This document shows positions 22,678 to 33,311 of a DNA stretch of 64,000 nt, piece by piece; the first letter of the stretch is position 1; each line of letters starts with the position of its first letter. This DNA comes from Micropterix aruncella (Eukaryota; Arthropoda; Insecta; Lepidoptera; Micropterigidae). Both the position numbers and the translations under genes were made by a program. The notes beneath the pieces were generated by a model. It did not search any database and had not been told where the DNA came from. It saw only the letters and a program-made list of their open reading frames with translations. The DNA lies in assembly GCA_944548615.1 (NCBI GenBank), contig OX155954.1:4003424-4067423 (forward strand). The letters run 5' to 3'.

Positions 22678-22992
22678 GCCTGATTGCGTTTCTTCTGGGG
22701 TTAAAATCGGAATTGGTTCATGCGAGCGAGACAGATCAATACAATACGTTAGAGCGGAATATGAAATGAATATCACTTTTCCAGCATAAAACTACCAATC
22801 CAATATTAATTGGCATAGTTTGGGTCCGGATGTAATGTTTTCAAACTAATTCAAATGGTTTTATGTACGGCAGATATTTTTTGTGCAAGAAAATGTACGA
22901 TTCTTCATTTAAAATTCCGCTCTAAAGCACTGCGCTCTCTCGATCGCATGAATTATTTTCCGATCTAATCCATGAAGAAACGAAATCGAGCC
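22678..22992. mobile_element. MITE-A copy 1: short element with ~80-bp terminal inverted repeats
   Basis: The left end (TGATTGCGTTTCTTC, AAATCGGAA, CATGCGAGCGAGACAG, AGAGCGGAAT) is the reverse complement of the right end (ATTCCGCTCT, CTCGATCGCATGAA, TTCCGATC, GAAGAAACGAAATCGA). The arms are about 80 bp, with a 150-bp unrelated centre and no coding capacity. A second copy is at 50186-50442. This fits a miniature inverted-repeat element or fold-back. The superfamily is not determined. Confidence 0.75.
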
Positions 22993-24419
22993 TTTTGGGT
23001 ATAAATTCTTTAAATTACGCTAGCGCCAGCCCAACTCGCATACAAGCTAACGCGAATCGTATTACGTTTACGTAAAAAAAACAATTTTAACTCAAAACAA
23101 ATATATCTATGTTTTATAACATTTAGAACCAGAAACATAAAAATATCATGTGATTCCGTCATTCTGTAACTACTTAATTTTACAATTTTAATATCAGAGA
23201 TAATAAAATTGTCAATTCTGTAACTACTTCTTTTAGGGTCGTTGGGATTACCAATGTTTGGTCGTTATAAAAAATGATCACCACGTTTGCGGTGTCTGTC
23301 AATGGCGGCTCACCGAAGGCTAGAGACGGAGAAAAACAAAGAGTATTTTTTTGTCGGATGACTTATTCGAAACTCGTGAGCGGACGAGCTTATTCATACA
23401 AGCTCGCTTTTACACGATGTGCATTCGTAAAAACGATGTGCCAATAAAAATAATAAATGATTCAATAATTTGTTACTTATATACATATTCAAATGCAATA
23501 GCACAAAAGAAAGGAATTTGCGATCCAGAGAATACCGTTAAACCCTTCTATATTTAGATTATTCCTGTCCACCCTAGAACGGGCTAGTCCCAGTTGGGTG
23601 ACAGAAACAAATAAGCAAAAGGTTAAGGTTTTGCCATTCGGTTCCTGTTATTTTTATAAGCTAATCAATGTTTCATAGTAATTAATTCGTAAATAAATAA
23701 ATATATACCTGTTTGAGGGCAGGTTAATATCACATAAATTAAACATAAATGTTTATTTTTTAATGGGCTGAGTAAGTAAAGTGCATTTGAGCCCGCCTTG
23801 CTAGGCACCCCTGTCCTTACTTCCTGAGGCTTATTCTTATTATATGACTCCATTACGCCGCGAGGGTAGCAATACCGCAAGCGGCAAATTTGATTTGCTT
23901 TCTGGCGGGGCAAATGTAGATGACGTATTCTCTACATTTTATTAACCATAAGACTGTAGTACAATTTATAGCTACATCACCATGTATCTTTGCCGTATGT
24001 ACTCCAATGAATAAATAAAATAATATATAATAAAAAAGATCCCTTTTTGTCTTATTTTAATTACAGTCTTATTTGTAATTATTCATTTAACTTTAGTTAC
24101 TATCGTTACTTAATATTATTTGTCACTTTATTTTATTTAATGGTTATTTATTTTCCGTATTCTATTTTAAGTATTTCTTAATGGGATTATTAGTTAGTTA
24201 TTACTCGTTGTAATTTGTATTGGTTATGGTACTTTAATTTTTTTTTAACTTGCCGAATATATGTTTATATAAAACTAGAGATCTCGCTGCCTTGGACAAG
24301 TCCTGGCACTTTGTTGGGCAGCAGCAGTACACACATGCTAATGAGTATACACTACAGTACACACATGCTTATATCGGCCCTGTTTAATTTTATTTAATAT
24401 CCTCTCGGTAGAGGAAAGT
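22993..24419. other. No recognised gene
   Basis: Several open frames of 60-80 codons without recognisable domains. 23660-23940 contains a moderately GC-richer block (TGAGCCCGCCTTGCTAGGCA), possibly an old repeat. ACACATGC-containing words are duplicated at 24331 and 24359. Confidence 0.4.
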
Positions 24420-24503
24420 ATTGTGAATGCACTTTTGTGTATCTGTGTGTATTCCTCCACGATAGCGCCGAAACGCTTCATCCGAATAAGCTGAAGTTTG
24501 GCA
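24420..24503 (-). repeat. RepC copy 1, first part
   Basis: Inverted match to 43435-43515: GTGTGTATTCCTCCACGATA, GCGCC, AACG, TTCATCCGA, AGCTG, TTTGGCA. The repeat stops at 24503 and resumes at 25893, with a TA-flanked element between. Confidence 0.8.
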
Positions 24504-24596
24504 TAGCGTAAAACCGGGATAGATGCCGCACTAGTAGGTATACTTGCCTCGTTTCTAGAAACCCAATTACCAAAAAACAAAATAGCAAATGCGTTG

Positions 24597-24715
24597 TTTA
24601 AATACGCGCGACATGCGCTCCCCACCTCAGTGACACGCAAGCTGTTGTGCGGGGTGGGCGTTTCTCGCTTGTGTGTCTCGAATACATTCGCAGCTTCAAA
24701 ATTTCAAACGTAAGT
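24597..24715 (+). promoter_or_regulatory. Possible promoter and first-exon donor inside the TA element
   Basis: TTTAAATA (about 24597-24604), initiator-like TCAGT about 25 bp later (24627) and a consensus splice donor GTAAGT (24710-24715). Each is weak alone. The order and spacing fit an arthropod transposon promoter. Confidence 0.3.
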
Positions 24716-25055
24716 ATTCACTGCTCCATATCTTTATAAGTAGTAATGGATTACATTTTATTTTAATTGTGGTATTACATTGGTTCATTGAGAACACATT
24801 TAGGAGTCAATCACTGATTTTTTGCATTAATTTTACTTAAAATACAAAGGGGCATCTATCCCTAGCGTTAAGGTAGTCGCCCCGAGTTTTTAAAGGATAG
24901 ATGCCTTTAGGGACTTTTATCCCTCTATACTGTAAAAGCCCTGTCAAAGTATTTGTAAAGTGTTTTTATATTACGTAATGACTATTTTGGTATTTACTAA
25001 TATATATTGTAATGTGTGTGTGTGGGTACTTGAATGTCAATGAAATGTTTTTTTC

Positions 25056-25142
25056 ATGGCTACTTTGATTGTAGGGCCACGTAAGAGACAAGCTATTTAT
25101 AGTTCAAACAGTGAAAACGAAGATCACCTCACCCTAACCTGA
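25056..25142 (+). pseudogene. 28-codon frame in the TA element, possible transposase N-terminus
   Basis: ATG 25056 reads MATLIVGPRKRQAIYSSNSE then NEDHLTLT and a stop. PRKRQ is a basic, nuclear-localisation-like cluster followed by an acidic serine-rich run, a composition common at transposase N-termini. Alternatively the exon begins after TTTGATTGTAG, a good acceptor (ending at 25073). Too short to assign, and no downstream domain is visible. Confidence 0.3.
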
Positions 25143-25892
25143 AAAAGGCAAAAAGGTCTACCAGTATTCATCGTATACTATGCCAGAAGTGGCTGCACTA
25201 AACATGTACATTTTTTGAGAACTGTTGCTCAAGATGTAGAAAACTCAAAGCGATTTCCGGTTCGACCTAAATGAAGATGGATAGTATTTCAAAATACCTA
25301 TGTTGATTTTCAAAAAAAAAATAAAAAATTACAAAGGTTAAACGAAATTGGTAATTTTTATTTTGTTAGAGATGCATATGAATGTTAATTAAAAAAAAAA
25401 TTGAATAAATATTACTACTTTGAAACCGGAATATTAATGTTTCGTTAAAGATCATTCTATGAGTGTTAAATAATTTATCGCCTAGAAACATATATTTTTT
25501 TATTTTTTGTTAAAAAGATGCTTATATTTAATTATGGTTATGAGTGTCATATTACCTATATCTCAAAATTAAAAATAAATTTTACATTGTGATTACTTAT
25601 TCTTGTTGATTATTTAAAGGGGCATCTATCCTTGATCACAGGCATCTATCCTTCAAAGCAATTTCATAGTAAGGCATCTATCCATATAGGTAGACATCTG
25701 TCCACAAAAAAATGGTCTCGCAAGAACCTAATTTCTGCCAAACCAGTAATAGTTAGGTAAACAAAGACAGATTCTAAAGCTATATAAATGATTATACTAA
25801 TTATTTTACGGGGATAATCTATGCCAATATATTTGGTATTAAAATAATGTTGCTCTTTTGAAAACTTGGGCGTCTATCCTGGTTTTACACTA

Positions 25893-26080
25893 CAGGCATC
25901 ATTCGGTCATGGCAAGATTTGAAAATATTGTAGTTGTAATCGGTCCACCAGTGGGCGCGCTAGTCTATCTTTAATATCGGAATATTGCACTTAGAGACTT
26001 AAAATTCGGTACACAGTTGCCATGGTGGACTGAAATCATATTGTAAAATTTTGGTTGGAGAATAGAAAAAACTACAAGTA
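25893..26080 (-). repeat. RepC copy 1, second part
   Basis: Continues RepC exactly where it stopped at 24503: CAGGCATCATTCGGTCATGG, then AATCGGTCCACCA, GCGCGCTAGTC, GAGACTTAAAATTCGGTACA. In inverted orientation it matches 43230-43435. Confidence 0.78.
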
Positions 26081-26091
26081 TGCTACGAATT

Positions 26092-26142
26092 GGCGCGGGG
26101 GGGGGGGGGAGGTTGGGTTGGCGCGGGGGTGGGGGGAGGGGT
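26092..26142 (+). repeat. G-rich tract
   Basis: About 50 bp with runs of 12, 5, 6 and 4 G, able in principle to form G-quadruplexes. Lies between RepC and the hAT relic. Confidence 0.8.
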
Positions 26143-26379
26143 GTCTTGTCTACTTTCGTTGAAAGTCTTAGGGCAACACAATATATTTTTTAAAGTATTG
26201 TAGATACTTGTTAATTTAATGAATAAAAGTGATATATATGCATTGTAAATGCGTTGTTCATTAAAATAAATAGTAATGTCCAGTGCAACAGAATAACGCT
26301 CTACCTACTTATTTTATGCACCAAGAATTGAGTTATCTCTTTTTTGGCCTCAAATATCACACGAACAATTCATCTAGAG

Positions 26380-27015
26380 CAGGGTTTCCCAACCTTTCTT
26401 GCATGGTAACCCCCCACCCCCGGATTATAAAAAAAGAATCATGGACCCCTATATTTTTCTTCATTGCTTCAATAAAAAACACAAATTATTTTTACGATAT
26501 TTGTTTCACACGATTTATAATTCATTAATGGGATGTTTGCGCCTGCATTTTTTGAACCAGTTGATCGATATCAGGTTCTGTTATTGACAGAGCTATCATC
26601 AAATCATTATCGACTGCAAGACGATTTCGCTGCTTAGTCTTAATTTGCACTAATGCTGAAAATCCGGTTTCACATAAGTAAGTCGAAGAAAATGGCAGAA
26701 GTATTCGCAAGGCAAGAGTGGCAACTTTTGGATTAAGGAGAAACCGTTTTATCCAAAATTTCTCCAAAGTCAAGAGGTGAAAGTCATCTTTCATTGTCGA
26801 ATTTGCCTTCATTTCTAGAAATTCTTCTTGGACATCTTTTGGTAATTGCAGAACATTGACCATTGGAACTAGGTGGCGCGACTAAATCTGTGTGTAAGTG
26901 TTTTAAATAATAAACAATGACAAGTAATTAGATGAAAATATCCGAACACTTCATGCCCCCCCTAAGATCTCTCTACACCCCCGGGGGGGCACGCCCCACC
27001 GGTTGGGAAGTCCTG
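26380..27015 (-). mobile_element. Short hAT transposon relic with perfect 8-bp target duplications
   Basis: ATCTAGAG occurs at 26372-26379 and again at 27016-27023, directly flanking the element. Its ends are inverted repeats: CAGGGTTTCCCAACC on the left and CAGGACTTCCCAACC read from the right, 13 of 15 matching and with the hAT-type CAGRG start. Total length is 636 bp. It keeps the end of the transposase gene on the minus strand. Autonomous hAT elements are 2.5-5 kb, so most of the gene is deleted. Confidence 0.92.
26525..26863 (-). pseudogene. hAT transposase C-terminal dimerisation region
   Basis: The 112-codon frame contains FHLLTLEKFWIKRFLLNP, ALRILLPFSSTYLCETGFSA, then KTKQRNRLAVDNDLMIALS and a final DIDQLVQKMQAQTSH. 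The block around TYLCETGFS, KxRNRL and DLxxAL is the hATC dimerisation domain of the ZBED5/GTF2IRD2-like branch of hAT transposases. The catalytic DDE residues lie further upstream in full proteins and are missing. There are no internal stops, so the copy is recent or recently trimmed. Confidence 0.88.
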
Positions 27016-27023
27016 ATCTAGAG

Positions 27024-28199
27024 AAACATAGTCCATCACCGCCCATCTCCGAAAGAGCAATAACATAAAACATTCACCGCCCAGCGTGGACACTCTCATT
27101 CGCCAGGGTGGAAACCCGGGAAAGTCGTCGAGTTTGTCCGCCGGATATCGAAGGTGGAAGGGCGGACGCCGACAACTGCTTATTTGAATAATTCAATTTA
27201 CCCCTTTTCCCCTTTTTGCAAGAGATATTGCGAAAGTGTTGTCGTCTCGCGGGACAATTGCGTTCAGTAAAAATGGGCAACGTCATATTCAAAGCTGAGT
27301 GTATCTGTTAGTATATGTATGATGTTAGGTGACATTGATGTACAGGACTTTCTCTTCTGAATGGAATACACTATCGCCGATGTGACTTCTGGTTCAGACA
27401 GCAAAATTTGTAATCACTGCAAGTATGAGTTGTTTTCAAAGTCTCTCTCTTTCAGGAGTTATTGATGTCAGCGACGTGATGACATAGAATATTTCTCCGA
27501 ACATGCGTATTATTATAATGATTTTAATTAAAATTTTATAGCTAATAAAATTTGCATAAGCAACTAGCTCTGCATATAAGAATTTATGAGTAACAGGTAC
27601 TTAACTTTTCTGGGGTACAGGTACTGACTATGTCATTTTTCCGTCCATAATTATTATTAACCTTTATCAAAAATCCTTTAATTATTTATTTTATTAGGTT
27701 TTTAAGATGGACATTTTTAAATATTTTTCGCAGATTGACTGTGATCGAAATACGCATAGCCATATCAATGACTTAGTTTTTAGATGGATTATTAATTTGT
27801 AGATACCTACCTTATTTATTATTATTATGTAGATACATTTTATGATAATTATATTTAAAAAAAATGGTTTAAATTGTCTTCAATGTCATGATCATTTTGT
27901 ATGTCACCGTATCTGATGACTCTTTTATGTTTACTTTTAAATACCTAATTATTTTTTAAAACTTGTAAGTTGACGTATGCACAAGCCATTGTTTATTTGG
28001 TACTCTTACCTTAGCACCTAGGTCTAGTTAGACGGCGTTGATTTGAAGAAATATTCGGCTGCGGTGCTCTCTCTTTAGCTACTGTTTACAATGAAGCCTC
28101 TAATCGTGCTAATGTAATAATGAACTCTTACCTTAGCTAACATATTCTGCTTTACTTTAAATGAACAAATAAAAATATTGAAAGTTTACACATATAAAT
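27024..28199. other. No recognised gene
   Basis: 27040-27290 is GC-richer (GTTTGTCCGCCGGATATCGA, AGGGCGGACGCCGACAACTG), with no known motif. The rest is AT-rich. Confidence 0.4.
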
Positions 28200-29200
28200 G
28201 CTTAGAACTTGTATTCAGGATTGGCATCTCTTTAAGGGAATAATCGGGGTTAAAATTGTCGAAAAGGGCTAAAACGTTTTTTGCGGTTTCCTTAATATCT
28301 CTTAAGCTATATTAAATATCAGGTCGGTTTTACTTAAATAAGGACCCACACATAAATGCATAGTAATCACATTTAGGATTTTTCAATTAACATCTATTTA
28401 AGAGAATAATTGGTAATTAAAATCGGAAAAATACATGATGGTAATATAGAAAAATAAAATTTAGGAAAAATATTAGGCTTTTAAAATTACGTAATAGGTA
28501 TATAGAGATTTTTTGAAATTCAACCCCTAGAAGGGTCAAAAATAGAAAAGACGATATCTCTATAACCGGTTAAGCTATAAAAATAAAAGTCATGGAAAAT
28601 AATCTAATAACAAAATAATGAGATACGTATATGGCGGTTTTTCAGAAGTTAACTCAAGATGGGAATAATCTGAAGTTGATAAAGGGAAAAATATAAAATG
28701 TTGTTTTACGGTTTTCATATTATATCCTTAGCCCGACGAAATATCAGATCGATTTTATTTGTAAAATGTCCCTCATACACACACCTAGAAATTGTATTGA
28801 AGATTTTCTCCCAAACACCTCTTAAAGAAAGTAATCGGGGAAAAGGGCGAAAATTAATATATTTAAGCTAGACAAGCAAAAGCAAGATTCTTCGACATTT
28901 AATCCCTATAAAAGAGAAAAAGGGATAAACGGTTATACAATACAAGTGAGATAGGGGGAGGGGGGGTTACCGGTTTTCTAAAATTTAACCCTGGGGAATA
29001 AATAATCGGGAGTTAAAATAAGGAAAAATATTTAATTTCATTTTAGAGTTTTGTTATTATGTCTTATGCCCAATCAAATAAAACATCGGTTTTTCCTAAA
29101 GCCTAGAAATTATATTCAGGACTTTTAAAACTCCTAACGAGAAACGGGAAAAAGGGGGAAGTATTTAACTTTAAGCTATAAAAGTAAATTGGAGAAAAAC
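28200..29200. repeat. Degenerate tandem repeat, ~125-170-bp units
   Basis: AATAATCGG-like words followed by GTTAAAAT and GGAAAAAT recur near 28240, 28405, 28530, 28662, 28832, 28995 and 29140. Companion blocks such as AGCTATAAAA, AATATCAGRTCGRTTTTA and GACAAAATAATGA-like words recur too. Units are strongly diverged. No coding potential. Confidence 0.55.
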
Positions 29201-30109
29201 TCTAATTATAAAATAATGACAAAAGTATTTCTTTATTTTTCTATGGTCTCTCATTGTGAAACTTTTCCTCACGAAAAACACGAGGGTCCACTTAGTCTTG
29301 AAGGGTGATGTTTTAACTGGGTAATTCTCCTGAATTCATATCAAAATATGGGGTGGATAATATCAAGAGTGCTAGGAAAAAATGACCATCCTTGCAATGT
29401 CTAGGCACAGTAGTGACGATCCTCGCAGACCTCACACCCAGAAAATACCTAGAGATAGAAAGTACGCCCTTAGTAATAACAATGTTTAATAGCATTATAA
29501 TAAGTAAAGTAATATAAGAAAAACATGAAATTTATTAGAATGAAAATAGAATTGAGAGAAACGACGATGTAGGTATTATAGAATTACTTATAGATACCTT
29601 TTCTTAATACGACAAACCAATATTGTGAACACAGAAAATAACGCTGTTGTTTTGTTTAAAGTTATATCTCAGTTGTCATTTAAACTACGCCAGAGCCTAG
29701 ATAGGTTTCACTTTCATTATTCACGGCACACTCGGGGCGGTGAGATACGAAGGTCTGTGACGTCACAAACGGCGGATTGCTTTCAGTTTTCAGTCATGCC
29801 ATTGCGGGCCGCTTACGAGCGCTTTGTCTGCCATGCTTTTGTGCATGTCATCCCTCTCAAATGCCAACCTGTCACACAGTACACAAATAGACACCTACGT
29901 ACCTATGATATGTCTGTCTGAAGCAATGACCTAAAAATAAGGTATGTCTGGAATATTTTGTACATAGAACGTTCCCCTTTACTGTGGGAGTTAGTATAGG
30001 AATTTATTCACTCAACTCCGCGTATTCGTAGTGGCATCAATTCTACAAATTGTTCAGTTTTTTTTTAATACTAGATTAGATAAAGTTTTCTGATAAGGGT
30101 GGGTCTACG
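29201..30109. other. No recognised gene
   Basis: A 98-codon open frame at 29625-29921 has no domain I recognise and no clear promoter. The remainder is AT-rich. Confidence 0.4.
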
Positions 30110-30364
30110 ATGACAGTCTGTGGCGGCCATGTTGTTTTAGTGCCGTCTGTCAAATCTGTTGTTTATTATTCAGTTACTGATGCCTAATCACCATAGCAAG
30201 TTACAAGATATAGCATAGCAGCAGGTTAAAACGTTATTATCGAAACGAGTGTTCTTTAGTGCATGGTTATCTCTGGCGGAGATGACGTGAATTTGCCACC
30301 AAGATCGCCACCACTTCGCTAGACTTTTCTTGTGGAAAACTTTCTTTTTGGAAAACCCTGTACT
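30110..30364 (+). mobile_element. Mariner-type non-autonomous relic, copy 1
   Basis: Diverged copy of 58365-58680: GCCATGTTGTTTT, GTCTGTCAAATCTGTTGTTT, ATTATTCAGT, then the decayed equivalent of the ATGGCAAGGTACACGATTGA start and TGACGTGAATTTGCCACCAA. Only the first and last parts of the transposase gene are represented. It ends near AACCCTGTA (30354-30362), which may be the outer end. Confidence 0.6.
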
Positions 30365-30565
30365 ATATAAATCGAATATGTTCCTATTAATGAATGTTTT
30401 GTAAGTTTTTAAAAATACGCGTATTTTTATTACTTGAAAAAATGTACGAGGGAACAAAAATAAGAAGTATCCAATGTTTTTCCTATATAAATACAGTAGA
30501 ATTTTCAGGAGAGCTATTATTTATGTCTTTTGATGATATGAAATAAAGCTGAAGGATATTTATAC

Positions 30566-30825
30566 CAGAGTATACCAGACAGTAGATTCTCTTAGAACAA
30601 AATTGAAATCAAAGCGAATACGTCACTAGTCGTAAGGGCTCGGATGGTGGCCAGATGTTTCGCTATTCGGCCTACCCGATCGCTTGAAAATGTCGGCAGC
30701 CTTTACCTGCCCTTAATGCGTACTGTTCGCGTTCGTCGTGACGAACCCCTCTGCCCACAATCCTCGCACCCTCTTCCCGCATTGCCTTGTAGCTCGAGAG
30801 TGAAGCTACTGGGTGGTATACTGTG
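30566..30825. mobile_element. MITE-B copy 1 with 7-bp target duplication
   Basis: Element of 260 bp starting CAGAGTATACC and ending with GGTATACTGTG. The arms extend to about 25 bp (CAGTAGATTC against CAGTAGCTTC). TTTATAC flanks it on both sides (30559-30565 and 30826-30832). Homologous to 57258-57524 in inverted orientation. No coding capacity. The CAGAG terminus and the 6-8-bp duplication suggest a hAT-type MITE. Confidence 0.8.
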
Positions 30826-30832
30826 TTTATAC

Positions 30833-31958
30833 CAAGGAACTATGTATGGTCAAAATTGCGTTGGGTCATTCTTGGTGGGTCAGGGTTCTCAACTTCACTC
30901 CAAGATTTAAGGGGACTTTTCTACTAATTGTGTTGAATGCAATCAGCTGAGTTGCGAAATTACAGTCAATTTCATTAAGTTGCTTCAAAAGTCAACATAA
31001 GAAAATGCTTATGCTTGGCGACCAAAAATTTTGATTGATATCCAGGTCAACAATAATTGGTCTGAGGACATGCCCATTTGCAGCGCTTTAAGATTTATTT
31101 AGTTTTTCTTAATAAAACAAAAGGCTACACCTCCTTCAAATATATGGAAAATTTTATGGTAGGTACAGAATACTGCATCCTATCTTGCGACGTGCAAGAG
31201 AAACTACGGTAAGGTACTTAATAAATGTTTTCGATAAAAGTTAGCATCGCCTGACTAAAAGTTAAAATATCGATCGTCTGCTTCTCGTATCCAAACGAAT
31301 TCCTAGTCAACTTCAGCAAATCCGATTTGACTACATTGCTAAAGGTCGATTTACCGACGCGGGTCGAAAAATACGATACTTTTGTGGGTGCTGTCAAATT
31401 CTTTCCCGGAGAGGGAATACTCGTATATGACAATACGTACGTCGAACAATCTCGTACGTATTCCAGTTTACGATGTAAGCTATAGCGAATTACTCGCATG
31501 AATACGTCTAAGGACATGATTCGTATACTGTATTTTCATCCACCCCGATTTCGTATTTTCACACTCGATCTACTTTAACCCCCCCTTCACTTTATCTTCT
31601 TGTCGTAAACCCCGAGGGCTAGTTTGAAGTCAAACGTTCTGTAATGAGTATCGAAGGCGAAATAAGCTGTCTGTAGCAGATACGGTGGAAGCGTCGGCTT
31701 ACTGCTACATATATTCCGCCCTAGGAAAGGAAACGGAAGAGGATTTAATTAAATTGCAGATAAGTGGACACATCTTGCATATACTGGTAATATGTAATAT
31801 CAAAGTCGTTGAGATTATGTACCGTGCATTAATATTAGTGACGGCCGATAATTATACTTAGAAATTACAATAAGAATTCCACATTGCAATCATGATAAAT
31901 AGTTCCGAGAATCGCTCTAGTCACTGACAATGAATTCCAAAAATTGACCCACGGCATC
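30833..31958. other. No recognised gene
   Basis: A 99-codon minus-strand frame at 31218-31517 has no recognisable domain. 31560-31650 is pyrimidine-rich (AACCCCCCCTTCACTTTATC). Nothing else assigned. Confidence 0.4.
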
Positions 31959-32193
31959 GAATAGGTACGGTATCGCGAAATTCACCCAATACGAACGAAT
32001 AGGTACAGTATCGCGAAATTCACCTAATACGACCGAATAGGTACGGTATCGCGAAATTCACCCAACACGACCGAATAGGTACGGTATTGCGAAATTCACC
32101 CAATACGACCGAATGGGTACGGTATCGCGAAATTCACCCAATACGACCGAATAGGTACGGTATTGCGAAATTCACCTAATATGACCGAATAGG
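31959..32193 (+). repeat. 38-bp tandem repeat array
   Basis: About 6.2 copies of a 38-bp unit beginning GAATAGGTACGGTATCGCGA and ending TTCACCCAATACGACC, with a few substitutions per unit. A further unit lies at 37047-37085 on the far side of NLR-8, so NLR-8 split the array. Confidence 0.95.
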
Positions 32194-32200
32194 GCCTGCT

Positions 32201-32884
32201 ATGCGTGGTGAAATGTCGGAATTTAAAAATAGCATCGAACACTGCAGCTGTACTGTAGATACCATAAACACTAAAAAACCTGAAATTGATCAAGCAATTA
32301 AGAGAGTAGCAATCTGTGAGGAAGAATTATTCGGTGTTAAAACTAAATTAGATAAACTGGAACAGACGGACAATGCCAGAAATCAAGCAGGGTTAATGGA
32401 CGATGTAGAGATCAGTGGTGTGCCGCACACTGATAAGGAGAATCTTTACGCCATGATATTGCAACTTGGAAATTCAATAGGACTCAAGATGGATGACCGC
32501 GAGATTGATTATGCATATCGTATTACACCGCGAAGACACGAGCAGGATATAAAATCGCAGCCAAGGACTCCCCTTATCATCGCCAAGTTCACAACACGGA
32601 GGATGAAGGAGCAATTCATGGACGCCATTAGAAACCTCCAAAAGTCTCGAGCATCTGGAATTAACACGAAAGACATGGGCCTAAACACAATTCCAACCAG
32701 GATCTACATATCAGATCGGCTGACTCTGCTGAATCGTGTACTTTATAAAAAAACGAGAGACCTAGCAAAAGAAATGAGATTCAGATTTGTATGGTTAAAA
32801 AACTGCAGAATCTATGTCCGTCAGAAAGAGGGTACAAATATTATTCCGATTTTATGCGAGCAAGACTTAAAGCTAATTCACTAA
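32201..32884 (+). pseudogene. ORF1 of NLR-8: coiled coil and FP-like domain (5'-truncated)
   Basis: Open without a stop to TAA at 32882-32884. The first 60 residues are helical (EIDQAIKRVAICEEELFGVK, TKLDKLEQTDNAR), a coiled coil for oligomerisation. DDVEISGVPHTDKENLYAMI and PLIIAKFTTRRMKEQF follow, the FP-like RNA-binding fold. Last comes the conserved tail IYISDRLTLLNRVLYKKTRD then FRFVWLKNCRIYVRQKEG. The N-terminal PHD-finger part seen in NLR-3 is cut off by truncation. No internal stop or frameshift. Confidence 0.85.
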
Positions 32885-33311
32885 CAAACGATATAAATAT
32901 GCCTCTCTTTAACCTAAACACCAGCATTTTCCGTCATTTGCAATTAAGTCTATTTTCACATTTATTAGATATAATTTTAAATTGCATTTATTATAAAAAA
33001 AAAATAAGAAAAGAAGAATATATTATTATTTATATTAGAATTTATTATTTACATGTAAATTCTAACACTAATGCTATTCATTTATTACCTGTAAATATTG
33101 AAATGAAGTATTCTTATTTATCAAAAACAACGTATAATGGAATATGTTTATACCTCGAGAAAATCACCTGCCAAACAGTCGACATTGTGGCGATAAAATC
33201 CTTATTGGAGAATAATAACATCAACATCTGCAACCGTAATGAACTAATGCTTTCTCTGTTAGTAAACCCCTATTCATATATTTATTTCTTTAGCAATAAA
33301 ATTCGTATTTT

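Larger units (their letters stand above)
24506..25890. mobile_element. TA-flanked DNA transposon relic with many subterminal motifs
   Basis: Element of 1,385 bp bounded by TA (24504-24505 and 25891-25892), inserted in RepC. The terminal inverted repeats are 22 bp with three mismatches, consensus GYGTAAAACCRGGATAGA followed by YGCC (24506-24527 and 25869-25890). The motif GGCATCTATCC or a close variant occurs eight times, in both orientations, clustered towards each end: 24517, 24851, 24895, 25621, 25641, 25673, 25693 and 25869. Such arrays usually are transposase binding sites. No transposase domain is recognised. TA duplication is usual for Tc1/mariner elements, but the subterminal array is not typical of them, so the superfamily is open. 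Confidence 0.78.

Noticed and set aside
29625..29921. 98-codon plus-strand open frame
   Set aside because: No known motif and no paralogue in the window. Not supported as a gene.
31959..32193. CRISPR-like array
   Set aside because: The 38-bp units are contiguous, without unique spacers, and the setting is eukaryotic. It is a simple tandem repeat.
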